In this document: positions 27,062 through 35,201 of the stretch, one piece after another | How the letters are laid out: each line of letters starts with the position of its first letter | Position numbering within the stretch: position 1 is the first letter of the stretch | Assembly (NCBI RefSeq): GCF_041429775.1 | Contig: NZ_CP163421.1 | Location: 2,567,001-2,631,000, forward strand | Source: Glycocaulis abyssi | GTDB lineage: Bacteria > Pseudomonadota > Alphaproteobacteria > Caulobacterales > Maricaulaceae | Reading direction: 5' to 3' | DNA: 64,000 nt | The notes under the pieces: model-generated | What the model was told of the DNA's origin: nothing | Seen by the model: only the letters and a program-made list of their open reading frames with translations | Databases searched by the model: none | Program-made: the position numbers and the translations under genes

Positions 27062-28843
27062 TCAGGCCCTCAGCAATGCAGGGGCTCTGGACGGTTCCGA
27101 CGCGGCGAATTCCATCTTCTCAGGCTCCGACAGTCCGCGGTGAATGTCCATGATGTCTGCAAACACGGCTGCAGCCGTCGGCCAGCGCCCCGCGCCCTTG
27201 CCACACAGGGTTTGCACGCTGTGATCGGCGCAGGTGAGGATGAAGCGGTTCTCCTCGTTGCGCGCGCCCGCCAGAGGGTGCTGTGCCGGCACTGCACGCA
27301 CCCGCACTTCGGCTTTCACCTGCCCGTCGGCCGACAACTCGCAAACGCCGATCTGCTTGAAGACCAGCCCGTCTGCGCGTGCCGCCTTCACCGCCGCCGG
27401 GTCGGCCTGCGCAAGCGAATCCTTGGGTATACCGGCCGGGTCGACAGCCTTTCCGAACGCGGCCCGGATCAGCAGGGACAGCTTGTCGGCGGCGTCATGC
27501 CCGTCCACATCGGCGGCCGGATCGGCTTCGGCAAATCCCAGGCGCTGCGCCTCTTTCACTGCATCGTCGAACGCGTCCCCGGCGGCCAGCCGGTCCAGCA
27601 GGAAGTTCGCCGTGCCGTTCATCACGCCCTCGATCCGCACCGGACCATTATGTCCCCCACGCTGTTCCAGCGCTTCGAGAATGGGCGTGCCGCCACCCAC
27701 CGCCGCGCTGAAAGCGAGCCGGGCCGCTCCCTCGCGCGTTGCGGCGTGAAGCGCGTCATAATGGCGGGCGAGAGCCGCCTTGTTGGCGGTGACAACATGC
27801 GCGCCGCCGCTCAGCGCACGGGCCATGATTTCTGCCGGGTGGTCCGCGCCGCCCAGCAGCTCGACCACCAGATCCGGCTTGCCGGAAAGCGCGAGGCCAA
27901 GCTCATCGGTAAAGCGCACGCCGTCCTGATGGGCACGGGCTTCCGGGCGGCGTACCAGAACCGGGTTCAGTTCAAACAGGTCCGGGCGGGAGCGCAGATG
28001 TGCCAGCACTCCCGCACCCACCGCGCCGCAGCCCAGCAGAGCGACACGCAGGCGCCGCACGGGCCGCGCTGGTGCCTTGCGGGCCGGAGCCGCGCAGATT
28101 CGGGTGGCCTCACCGGCGCCCATGGCCGCGATCTCGATGACGAGATTGGCGGCCTTCGCCGCGGCGATGGCCTTGGGCTGTATCAGGCCCGCGCTGACAT
28201 CGGCGGCAGCGTCATAGTCCAGCTCTGCATAGCGTTCTGCCTGCGGGTTCTCGGCCGGATCTTCTGCGTAGACGCCATCAACATCCTTGATCAGCCGCAC
28301 GCGCGCCGCGCCGCATCGCGCCGCAAAGAAAACCGCCGTCAGGTCCGTACCGCCCCGCCCCAGCGTGACCGCGCCAAACCGGGCGTGCACCGCAGTAAAG
28401 CCCGGCACGGCCAGCACTTCGTGACAAGACAGGGCCTCGGCGACTGCCGCATTGTCCAGACCGCACAGATTGGCGTCCAGCGGATCGCCTTCAGCTTCCA
28501 GTCCGATTTCGTGTGGATCAAGAACAGCCGTCCGCACGCCCACCCGTCCCAGCGCCAGACCCATGAGGGCGGCAGAGCGCAGCTCGCCCACCCGTGCAAG
28601 GCGCGCCATCATCGCGGCATGGGGCGTGGCGCCGTTTCCGCCGACAAGCTCGCCTTGCGCCAGCAGGGCATCGGTTTCGCCGGCAAGCGCGGAAACCACC
28701 GCAATGACTTTTTCGCCCCGGCGGACATGCCGGAACACTTCCTGGGCGGCGGCGTCGTAATCGGCGTCGCACTGCAGGACCGAGCTGCCGAATTTGAGCA
28801 CGCAAAGCGGCGGCGCGCCGGATTTCATGGATTGGGGTTTCAT
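27062..28843 (-). CDS. thrA: Bifunctional aspartate kinase / homoserine dehydrogenase, ACT-less
   Basis: 593 residues. Residues ~13-255 are an aspartate kinase domain (KFGSS in place of the usual KFGG(T), TLGRGGTDLTAV, KDVDGVYAEDP). Residues ~270-590 are homoserine dehydrogenase (LLGCGAVGAGV Rossmann loop, TANKAAL, GVMNGTANFLLD, EADPAADVDGHDAADKL). Enteric ThrA is ~820 residues with tandem ACT domains between the two; here only a ~15-residue linker is present, so allosteric control by threonine through ACT domains seems impossible. AGGA precedes ATG 28843. First structural gene after the attenuator. Confidence 0.92.
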   Translation of the reverse strand: MKPQSMKSGAPPLCVLKFGSSVLQCDADYDAAAQEVFRHVRRGEKVIAVVSALAGETDALLAQGELVGGNGATPHAAMMARLARVGELRSAALMGLALGRVGVRTAVLDPHEIGLEAEGDPLDANLCGLDNAAVAEALSCHEVLAVPGFTAVHARFGAVTLGRGGTDLTAVFFAARCGAARVRLIKDVDGVYAEDPAENPQAERYAELDYDAAADVSAGLIQPKAIAAAKAANLVIEIAAMGAGEATRICAAPARKAPARPVRRLRVALLGCGAVGAGVLAHLRSRPDLFELNPVLVRRPEARAHQDGVRFTDELGLALSGKPDLVVELLGGADHPAEIMARALSGGAHVVTANKAALARHYDALHAATREGAARLAFSAAVGGGTPILEALEQRGGHNGPVRIEGVMNGTANFLLDRLAAGDAFDDAVKEAQRLGFAEADPAADVDGHDAADKLSLLIRAAFGKAVDPAGIPKDSLAQADPAAVKAARADGLVFKQIGVCELSADGQVKAEVRVRAVPAQHPLAGARNEENRFILTCADHSVQTLCGKGAGRWPTAAAVFADIMDIHRGLSEPEKMEFAASEPSRAPALLRA

Positions 28844-28889
28844 GGCGGTTTCCTGTCTCGTGCTGGTAGTCGGGCTGGGTTCAAGGCAT

Positions 28890-28921
28890 GAAAAAACCCG
28901 CTCGCCGGGTGGGGAGCGGGT
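28890..28921 (-). terminator. Attenuator terminator of the thr operon
   Basis: On the minus strand ACCCGCTC and GAGCGGGT form a perfect 8-bp stem (28921-28914 with 28903-28896) around a 10-base loop, followed by a run of T. It sits between the leader peptide stop (28953) and thrA (28843). The 5' arm can instead pair through CCGCTCC (28919-28913) with GGAGCGG inside the leader ORF (28970-28964), giving a competing antiterminator. Confidence 0.85.
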
Positions 28922-28952
28922 CGGTTTGGTGTGGTGAGGTTTATCTGCCTCG

Positions 28953-29018
28953 TCAGACCATATCCGCTCCGCCCCCGGTACCGCCGGTGGTGGTGATGAT
29001 GGTCGTGATAATGGTCAT
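28953..29018 (-). CDS. thrL: thr operon leader peptide (Thr/Ile-rich)
   Basis: A 21-codon ORF, beginning MTIITTIITTT and ending in a Gly-rich tail GGTGGGADMV: seven Thr and four Ile codons, clustered as in enteric ThrL. The stop is 32 bases before the attenuator stem. Stalling at the Thr/Ile run when charged tRNA is scarce would favour the antiterminator and expression of thrABC-ilvD. A Shine-Dalgarno sequence is weak. Called from codon composition, position and the downstream alternative stems. Confidence 0.8.
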   Translation of the reverse strand: MTIITTIITTTGGTGGGADMV

Positions 29019-29386
29019 GTGCGGGGCAGACAGAACGCCGCCATCACGGGTTTCAAACCCGTGCGAGGCATTCGTGCTGAAGGCGCTCATCGCCTGCATC
29101 TGTCTGGCCCTTTATCCGTGGCAACCCGCATTGCTGCGGCTGCTAACTGTCGACGAGCTTCGATGCAAAACGCACATCGCGTCAAACAGAAATTTTGCCT
29201 GGCGAGTGATGTTTGCGGCGTTTCGCATGATAACTATCAGAAATTATTGGATAAAAAATTTAACATACCACCGGAGAAATTTTCTCTTGCACTTTTGTTG
29301 CGCTTGCCTCACGGTTTTCGCAGATGCGAGACACGTTTGTTTCGCACCGTCGCAGCAGCCTGATCGGGGCTGCAGGGGAAACAGGT
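29019..29386. promoter_or_regulatory. Divergent promoter region between the thr and ilv leaders
   Basis: About 370 bases with no convincing gene. It holds a perfect 19-base inverted repeat at 29045-29063 near the thr leader, and an AT-rich stretch (about 29160-29300) unlike the GC-rich surroundings. Both leader transcripts must start here. I could not fix the -35/-10 boxes with confidence. Confidence 0.6.
29045..29063. repeat. Perfect inverted repeat upstream of thr leader
   Basis: CACGGGTTT, C, AAACCCGTG: nine-base arms around one central base, 27 bases before the thrL start. No T-run follows on either strand, so it is not a standard terminator. It could be an operator or a 5' UTR hairpin. 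Confidence 0.6.
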
Positions 29387-29527
29387 ATGAGCCGCCGCGC
29401 CATTGCCATGGCTGACCGCGCAGAGCGCGAGACCCGGACACGGATGATTGCCGTGACCGGTCTCATTACGCTCGTACTTGTGATTGTACTTACCATTCCC
29501 ATACCGGGAGCGGTTGTCCCTGCCTGA
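29387..29527 (+). CDS. ilvL: ilv operon leader peptide (Leu/Val/Ile-rich)
   Basis: 46-codon leader starting at ATG 29387 after AGGGGAA with a 6-base gap; ATG 29444 is an alternative giving 27 residues. The C-terminal half [20 protein letters not shown] has 14 branched-chain residues in about 22, and the IPIPGA ending recalls enteric IlvL. It is followed within 30 bases by a strong terminator, then ilvC. Ribosome stalling on Leu/Val/Ile codons would free the terminator's 5' arm to pair with the GGGAGCGG at 29506-29513 inside this ORF. Confidence 0.82.
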   Translation: MSRRAIAMADRAERETRTRMIAVTGLITLVLVIVLTIPIPGAVVPA

Positions 29528-29554
29528 CGGTCCGAAAAAGACCTGAAATGCAAG

Positions 29555-29590
29555 AACCCCCGCTCCCACCCGGAAGCGGGGGTTTTCTTT
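29555..29590 (+). terminator. Attenuator terminator of the ilv operon
   Basis: AACCCCCGCT (29555-29564) and AGCGGGGGTT (29575-29584) form a perfect 10-bp stem with a 10-base loop, followed by TTTTCTTT. CCGCTCCC (29560-29567) in the 5' arm and loop is the exact complement of GGGAGCGG at 29506-29513, the predicted antiterminator strand in the leader ORF. ilvC starts 33 bases later. Confidence 0.88.
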
Positions 29591-29622
29591 TGCGCCAAGC
29601 GCACACCAAGGAGACCTCGAGA

Positions 29623-30639
29623 ATGCAAGCCCGGATTTACACAGACAACGATGCCAACCCGTCCGCGATAAAGCCGGGGCCGGTGGCCATTATCGGTTAT
29701 GGCAGTCAGGGCCGCGCCCATGCGCGAAACTTGCGCGACAGCGGCCATGACGTGATCGTTGGCGCGCGTGCTGGTGGCCGGGCGGCGGCTACGGCGAAGG
29801 GTGATGGCTTTACGGTGGTTAGCCCGGCGGAGGCCGCAAATGCCGCCTCGCTGATCGCGCTTTTAACCCCCGACATGTCCCACGCCGAGGTCTACACGCA
29901 TGATATTGCGCCCAATATGAGCGCTGGCGACGCGCTGCTGGTCGCGCACGGATTTTCCATCCATTACGGCCAGATCCAGCCTGCGAAAGACGTGGATGTC
30001 ATCCTGGTTGCCCCCAAGGGGCCGGGCGATCTGGTGCGCCGCGAGTTTGAGCGTGGTGCGGGTGTGCCGAGCCTGTTTGCCGTCTGGCAGGATGCGTCCG
30101 GCAAGGCGCGTGACAAGGCGCTGGCCTATTGCGCAGGCAATGGCGGCACGGCCGGCGGCGCCATCGAGACCACATTTGCCGAGGAAACCGAAACCGATCT
30201 GTTCGGCGAACAGGCCGTCCTGTGCGGCGGAGCGAGCGAGCTGGTCATTGCCGGCTATGAGACGCTGGTGGAAGCCGGATATCAGCCTGAAATCGCCTAT
30301 TTCGAGTGCCTGCATGAGCTGAAACTGATCGTCGACCTCATGTATGAGGGCGGCCTCGCCAAGATGCACAGCTTCGTGTCGGAGACCGCCAAATATGGCG
30401 ATCTGGTCTCAGGGCCGCGCGTCATCAATGCCGAGACCAGAGAGCGCATGCGCGAGGTGCTGCGCGATATCCAGACCGGCAGCTTTGCCCGTGACTGGGT
30501 GCTGGAAAATCAGGCGGGCAAGCCGCGCTACGCAGCCTTGCTGCGCGAGGATCTCGATCAGCCGATCGAGCATACCGGCGAGCGCCTGCGTGCGCGCATG
30601 GGCTGGCTGCAGCCCGGCGCGAATGCCGGTCAGGCGTAA
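29623..30639 (+). CDS. ilvC: Ketol-acid reductoisomerase (short, class I)
   Basis: 338 residues, the short class I form. NADP Rossmann loop [18 protein letters not shown] and the C-terminal knotted domain with [19 protein letters not shown] (metal-binding Asp/Glu). Converts acetohydroxy acids to dihydroxy acids. The frame opens at 29548 inside the attenuator, but ATG 29623 preceded by AAGGAG is the start. First structural gene of the ilvC-G-M-leuA-ilvE-leuC-D operon. Confidence 0.96.
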   Translation: MQARIYTDNDANPSAIKPGPVAIIGYGSQGRAHARNLRDSGHDVIVGARAGGRAAATAKGDGFTVVSPAEAANAASLIALLTPDMSHAEVYTHDIAPNMSAGDALLVAHGFSIHYGQIQPAKDVDVILVAPKGPGDLVRREFERGAGVPSLFAVWQDASGKARDKALAYCAGNGGTAGGAIETTFAEETETDLFGEQAVLCGGASELVIAGYETLVEAGYQPEIAYFECLHELKLIVDLMYEGGLAKMHSFVSETAKYGDLVSGPRVINAETRERMREVLRDIQTGSFARDWVLENQAGKPRYAALLREDLDQPIEHTGERLRARMGWLQPGANAGQA

Positions 30640-30656
30640 AGGGCAGGAACCGGATC

Positions 30657-32354
30657 ATGACGCCCGCATCGCCCCCCAAACTGGATACAAGGCCGGACAC
30701 GCGTTCGGGTGCCCAGCTTGTCATTGACGCGCTGGAGCATGAGGGCGTGAGCCATGTCTTTGGCTATCCGGGCGGCGCGATCATGCCGGTCTATGACGCG
30801 CTGACGGCCTCCAGCCTGACGCATATACTGGTCCGCCATGAGCAGGCTGCAGCGCTGGCCGCTGATGCCTGGGCGCGGGTGACGGGCAGGCCGGGCGTAT
30901 GTCTGGCGACTTCCGGTCCCGGAGCCACCAATCTGGTCACCGGGCTGGCCAATGCCTTCATGGATTGCGTGCCGGTTGTGGCTATTACGGGCCAGGTGGC
31001 GACGCCTCTGATGGGTACTGACGCCTTCCAGGAAATCGATACGTTCGGCATCACCCTGCCGGTCGTGAAGCATTCCTGGCTGGTGCGCGATGCGGCCGAT
31101 ATCCCTGACATATTTGCCGAGGCTTTCCGCTTTGCCCGTTCAGGCAGGCCCGGCCCGGTGCTCATCGATCTTCCCAAGGACGTAACGCAGGCAAGCGGCA
31201 TTTCCCCCCGCTCGCATGCCTGCCGGACGGCGGCGCGGGCCGTGTTTCCCCTCGATGCGAAGGCGTTGGCGGCTGCTGACCGTCTTATCGCTTCGGCCCG
31301 TCGCCCCGTCCTCTATTTTGGTGGCGGTATCGCGCTGGGCAAAGCAGAAGACGCGCTGCGCGCCTTCTTCCAGCGTTCGCGCATTCCCGCCGTGGCAACC
31401 CTGAAAGGGCTGGGCGCGCTGCCCACTGACTGGCCGGGATTCCTCGGCATGCTGGGCATGCACGGCACGCGAGCCGCCAACATGGCGGTCAATGATTGCG
31501 ATCTGCTGATCTGTGTCGGCGCGCGCTTTGATGACCGGGCCACCGGCCGGCTGGACACGTTCGCCGCCAATGCCCGCGTTGTGCATATCGATGGCGATGC
31601 AGCGGAAATCTCCAAGCTGCGTGAAGCGGATGTGGCGCTGGCTGGCGATGTCGCCGGCATATTGTCGGCCCTCTCCGGCCAGACGGGCGGGATTGATGGC
31701 TGGCGGCGCACCTGCGAGGAGAATGCCGAGCGCTGGGCTTTCCGCTATGACGCGCCGGGCTCGGGCGTCTATGCGCCTGCCTTGCTCAAACAGATTTCCG
31801 AAGCGGCCGGAGAAAAATTCATCGCCACCTGCGATGTCGGCCAGCACCAGATGTGGGTGGCCCAGCATTGCCGCTTCTCGCGCCCGCAGGCCCACCTGAC
31901 CAGCGCCGGGCTCGGCACGATGGGCTATGGTCTGCCTGCGGGTATCGGCGCGGCGCTGGCCGAGCCGGACGCGACGGTCGTCACGATCAGTGGCGACGGC
32001 TCGATCATGATGAATATTCAGGAGCTGGCGACCCTGCGCCGCTACCGCATCCCGCTGAAAATCGTCCTCATCGACAACGCCCAGCTCGGCATGGTCCGGC
32101 AGTGGCAGGAGCTGTTCTACGAGGAGAATTTCTCCGAGGTCGATCTCTGGGACAATCCCGACTTTGCCGAGCTCGCACGAGCTTTTGGCATCGAGGCGTT
32201 CACGCTGGACCGCCGGGCCGATGTGCCGGGCGCCGTGGAGCGCCTTCTGTCCACGCGCGGGCCGGTCCTGTGCCACGTGCGCATCGACCCGCGTGAGAAT
32301 GTCTGGCCGCTTGTGCCGCCGGGCAAAGCCAATTCCGACATGATGGAGGCATAA
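30657..32354 (+). CDS. ilvG: Acetolactate synthase large subunit
   Basis: 565 residues, thiamine diphosphate enzyme. GYPGGAIMPVYDAL and RHEQAAALAADAWAR (catalytic Glu) at the N-terminus; GDGSIMMNIQELATLRR (ThDP/Mg site) near the C-terminus. Joins pyruvate with pyruvate or 2-oxobutyrate. It pairs with the very short ACT subunit immediately downstream, which suggests the IlvGM-type isozyme rather than the usual IlvIH (IlvBN) pair. Seventeen bases separate it from ilvC. Confidence 0.93.
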   Translation: MTPASPPKLDTRPDTRSGAQLVIDALEHEGVSHVFGYPGGAIMPVYDALTASSLTHILVRHEQAAALAADAWARVTGRPGVCLATSGPGATNLVTGLANAFMDCVPVVAITGQVATPLMGTDAFQEIDTFGITLPVVKHSWLVRDAADIPDIFAEAFRFARSGRPGPVLIDLPKDVTQASGISPRSHACRTAARAVFPLDAKALAAADRLIASARRPVLYFGGGIALGKAEDALRAFFQRSRIPAVATLKGLGALPTDWPGFLGMLGMHGTRAANMAVNDCDLLICVGARFDDRATGRLDTFAANARVVHIDGDAAEISKLREADVALAGDVAGILSALSGQTGGIDGWRRTCEENAERWAFRYDAPGSGVYAPALLKQISEAAGEKFIATCDVGQHQMWVAQHCRFSRPQAHLTSAGLGTMGYGLPAGIGAALAEPDATVVTISGDGSIMMNIQELATLRRYRIPLKIVLIDNAQLGMVRQWQELFYEENFSEVDLWDNPDFAELARAFGIEAFTLDRRADVPGAVERLLSTRGPVLCHVRIDPRENVWPLVPPGKANSDMMEA

Positions 32355-32357
32355 GCC

Positions 32358-32618
32358 ATGACCACACAGATCGATATCGATTTCCTGCCCGCCGAAGGGG
32401 CCGTGGTGCGTCTTATCGGCCTTGTAGAACGCCGTGGCTATGAGCTCGATGCGGTAAACTATGCGCCCGCCACCGGGGCACACACGCTCAGCATGACCGT
32501 GCGCGCACGCCCCGGCCTGCGCCGGATCGAGACGCTGAAAGCCCAGATCGCGCGCGTTTACGGCGTCGTGTCGGTGAACGAGATAACGGCCGCGCCCAGA
32601 CTGGAAGCAGCATCATGA
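32358..32618 (+). CDS. ilvM: Acetolactate synthase small subunit, IlvM type
   Basis: 86 residues forming a single ACT domain (VVRLIGLVERRGYELDAVNY ... YGVVSVNEI). Typical alphaproteobacterial IlvH is ~160-190 residues with a second domain; the short form matches IlvM of the enteric ilvGM pair. It starts 3 bases after ilvG and ends in an ATGA overlap with leuA (32615-32618). Confidence 0.88.
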   Translation: MTTQIDIDFLPAEGAVVRLIGLVERRGYELDAVNYAPATGAHTLSMTVRARPGLRRIETLKAQIARVYGVVSVNEITAAPRLEAAS

Positions 32619-34216
32619 CCCGGCAGATCATCATATTCGATACCAGCCTGCGCGATGGCGAACAGGCACCCGGCTTTTCGATGAACGAGACCGGCAAGCT
32701 GGCCATGGCCAGAGCGCTGGCGGCTTTGAAAGTTGATGTCATCGAGGCTGGATTTGCGGCCGCCTCGCCCGGTGATGCACGTGCTATTGCCCGCATCGCC
32801 GCCGAGATTGAGGGCCCGCGCATATGCTCGCTGGCGCGGGCCTCGAAAGCCGATATTGATGCGGCGGCAGAGGCGCTGAAAGCTGCGCCGAAAAAGCGTA
32901 TCCATGTCTTTCTAGGCACCAGCCAGATCCACCGGGAATTCAAGCTGAAAATGACCCCGGCGGAGATACTCTCTGCCATCTCCGACATGGTCGCCCATGC
33001 GCGCACATATTGCGACGATGTGGAGTTTTCCGCCGAAGACGCGATCCGTACAGAGCCGGGCTTCCTCGTTGAGGCCCTGTCCACCGCAGCCGCGGCAGGG
33101 GCTAGCACGCTCAACGTACCCGACACGGTCGGCTACGCCACGCCGGACGAGATCTATGATCTCTTCCGTATGCTGGGCAAAAAGGTCAGCCGGAATGACG
33201 ACGTTATCTTCTCGGCCCATTGTCACAACGATCTGGGTCTGGCGGTTGCCAATTCGCTGGCAGCGATCCGGGGCGGGGCGCGTCAGGTGGAGTGCACCGT
33301 CAACGGTATTGGCGAGCGGGCTGGCAACGCTGCGCTGGAAGATATCGTGATGGCCATCCGTACACGGCGCGATGCCATGGGTGTCAGCACAGGCATCAAC
33401 ACGCCGGAAATCATGTCGGCCAGCCGCACCCTGTCGCGCATCACCTCCACCCACCCGCCGCGTAACAAGGCGATTGTGGGAGCCAACGCGTTCGCCCATG
33501 AGGCCGGCATTCACCAGCATGGCATGCTGATGAACCGCGAGACCTACGAGATCATGAAGCCCGAAGATGTGGGCTGGCCATCCAGCTCGCTGGTACTGGG
33601 CAAGCATTCGGGCAAGCACGCGCTGGCGGCCCGCGCCGCCGAGCTGGGCTTCAAGCTGGATGACGAGGCGTTTGCGCGCGCCTTTGCCGAGTTCAAGCGG
33701 GTCGCTGACGAGATCGGTACGGTCGATACAGCCCATCTCGCGGCCATATTGTCGCGCAGCGAAGGCGTGTCCGATGACGAGCTGTGGACGCTGTCGCGCG
33801 TGGAAATCCGCGCGCCGCTGGCCTCCAATGCCGAGCCGGTTGCCCGCGTGGAGCTGGATCATCCGCGCCGGGGCCGGGTGACCGATGTCGCCGCAGCGCC
33901 CGGCGCCATGGACGCGGCCTTTCTGGCTGTAAGCGATATCATCGGTGTCGCGGCCAGCGTTGAGTCCATCGATATGCGCTACATCGCGGCTGAAGCCGAA
34001 GATGCAGGCAACAAGGCCCAGATCGCCGATGTGCTGATCGAAATGTCAGTGTCGAGCAGCGGCGAAAGTTTTACCGGGCGCGCGCGCAATCGCGATATCC
34101 TGCCTGCATGCGTGGGCGCGTATATCGACGCGCTGTGCAATGCCAGCGCCGTCGCCCGCCATCGCGCGGGCAATGGCTCCGATCATCCAGCGGCCAATGG
34201 TGTCGCAGCAGAATAG
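32615..34216 (+). CDS. leuA: 2-isopropylmalate synthase
   Basis: 533 residues. DTSLRDGEQAPGFSM (metal and catalytic Arg/Asp) at the N-terminus, HCHNDLGLAVANS (metal His-x-His) mid-protein, and a C-terminal leucine-sensing LeuA dimer domain with the swivel KHSGKHAL between. First committed step of leucine synthesis. Translationally coupled to ilvM. Confidence 0.95.
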   Translation: MTRQIIIFDTSLRDGEQAPGFSMNETGKLAMARALAALKVDVIEAGFAAASPGDARAIARIAAEIEGPRICSLARASKADIDAAAEALKAAPKKRIHVFLGTSQIHREFKLKMTPAEILSAISDMVAHARTYCDDVEFSAEDAIRTEPGFLVEALSTAAAAGASTLNVPDTVGYATPDEIYDLFRMLGKKVSRNDDVIFSAHCHNDLGLAVANSLAAIRGGARQVECTVNGIGERAGNAALEDIVMAIRTRRDAMGVSTGINTPEIMSASRTLSRITSTHPPRNKAIVGANAFAHEAGIHQHGMLMNRETYEIMKPEDVGWPSSSLVLGKHSGKHALAARAAELGFKLDDEAFARAFAEFKRVADEIGTVDTAHLAAILSRSEGVSDDELWTLSRVEIRAPLASNAEPVARVELDHPRRGRVTDVAAAPGAMDAAFLAVSDIIGVAASVESIDMRYIAAEAEDAGNKAQIADVLIEMSVSSSGESFTGRARNRDILPACVGAYIDALCNASAVARHRAGNGSDHPAANGVAAE

Positions 34217-34226
34217 GAATACGCCG

Positions 34227-35201
34227 ATGAGCATTCAGGAAGTCGAACACATCTGGCACAACGGCCAGCTTATACGCTGGCAGGATGCCAAGGTGCATGT
34301 GCTCACCCACGCCCTGCACTATGGCACCTCGCTGTTTGAGGGTATCCGCGTCTACGACACGCCGGACGGGCCGATGGGTTTCCGCGTGCATGACCACATG
34401 CAGCGCCTGGTGGATTCGGCCAAGATCTACGGCATTTCGCTCGACTATGACGCCGAAGCGCTGACCAGAGCCTGTCTGGAAACCGTGGCCGCCAATAATC
34501 TGCGTTCGGCCTATATCCGTCCTGTGGCGTTCCTGGGCTATGGTTCGATCGGTGTTGCACCGCTGACCCTGCCGCCGGTCGAGATTTACATGGCCGCCTT
34601 CCCCTGGGGGGCCTATCTCGGAGACGAGGGCCGCACAAAAGGTGTGGATGTCTGCGTCTCCTCCTGGAACCGGCTTGCGCCCAACACGGCCCCGACCGGT
34701 GCCAAGGCGGGCGGCAATTATCTTTCCAGCTTCCTTATCTCGCGCGAAGCCAAGCTGAACGGCTTTGCCGAGGGCATTGGTCTTGATACGGAAGGACGCC
34801 TCTCCGAAGGCGCGGGCGAGAATATTTTCGCGGTAAAGGATGGCCGCATCCTCACCCCGCCGGCGGCCTCGTCCATCCTGCAGGGCATTACCCGCGACAG
34901 CATCATCAAGCTGGCAAAGGCCGAAGGCATTGAAGTTGTCGAGCAAGCCTTGCCGCGCGAAATTCTCTACCTCGCCGACGAGATTTTCTTCACCGGCACG
35001 GCGGTCGAGCTGACCCCGGTGCGCTCGGTCGACCGCAAGCCCACCCGTGCAGGCGGCCCCGGCGAGATCACCAAATGCCTGCAGGACCGTTTCTTCGGCC
35101 TGTTTGAGGGGCGCACGCCCGACCGCTGGAACTGGCTGGAGCCGGTCCCGGCCACCACTACTGACAAGGAAGCCGATAATGGAACGCGCATCGCCGTCTG
35201 A
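34227..35201 (+). CDS. ilvE: Branched-chain amino acid aminotransferase
   Basis: 324 residues, fold type IV PLP enzyme. The Schiff-base lysine is in [11 protein letters not shown] and [10 protein letters not shown] carries the conserved Glu. Final transamination for Leu, Ile and Val. Start ATG 34227, ten bases after the leuA stop; the longer frame from 34140 overlaps leuA. The 3' end overlaps leuC by 23 bases. Confidence 0.95.
   Translation: MSIQEVEHIWHNGQLIRWQDAKVHVLTHALHYGTSLFEGIRVYDTPDGPMGFRVHDHMQRLVDSAKIYGISLDYDAEALTRACLETVAANNLRSAYIRPVAFLGYGSIGVAPLTLPPVEIYMAAFPWGAYLGDEGRTKGVDVCVSSWNRLAPNTAPTGAKAGGNYLSSFLISREAKLNGFAEGIGLDTEGRLSEGAGENIFAVKDGRILTPPAASSILQGITRDSIIKLAKAEGIEVVEQALPREILYLADEIFFTGTAVELTPVRSVDRKPTRAGGPGEITKCLQDRFFGLFEGRTPDRWNWLEPVPATTTDKEADNGTRIAV

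Noticed and set aside
27140-28891. 583-codon plus-strand frame opposite thrA
   Set aside because: Antisense shadow of a conserved gene; composition is His/Arg/Gln rich without domain pattern.
29045-29063. tRNA T-arm or attachment-site fragment
   Set aside because: The loop does not keep the TTCRANY order in register and no acceptor or anticodon arm is present.
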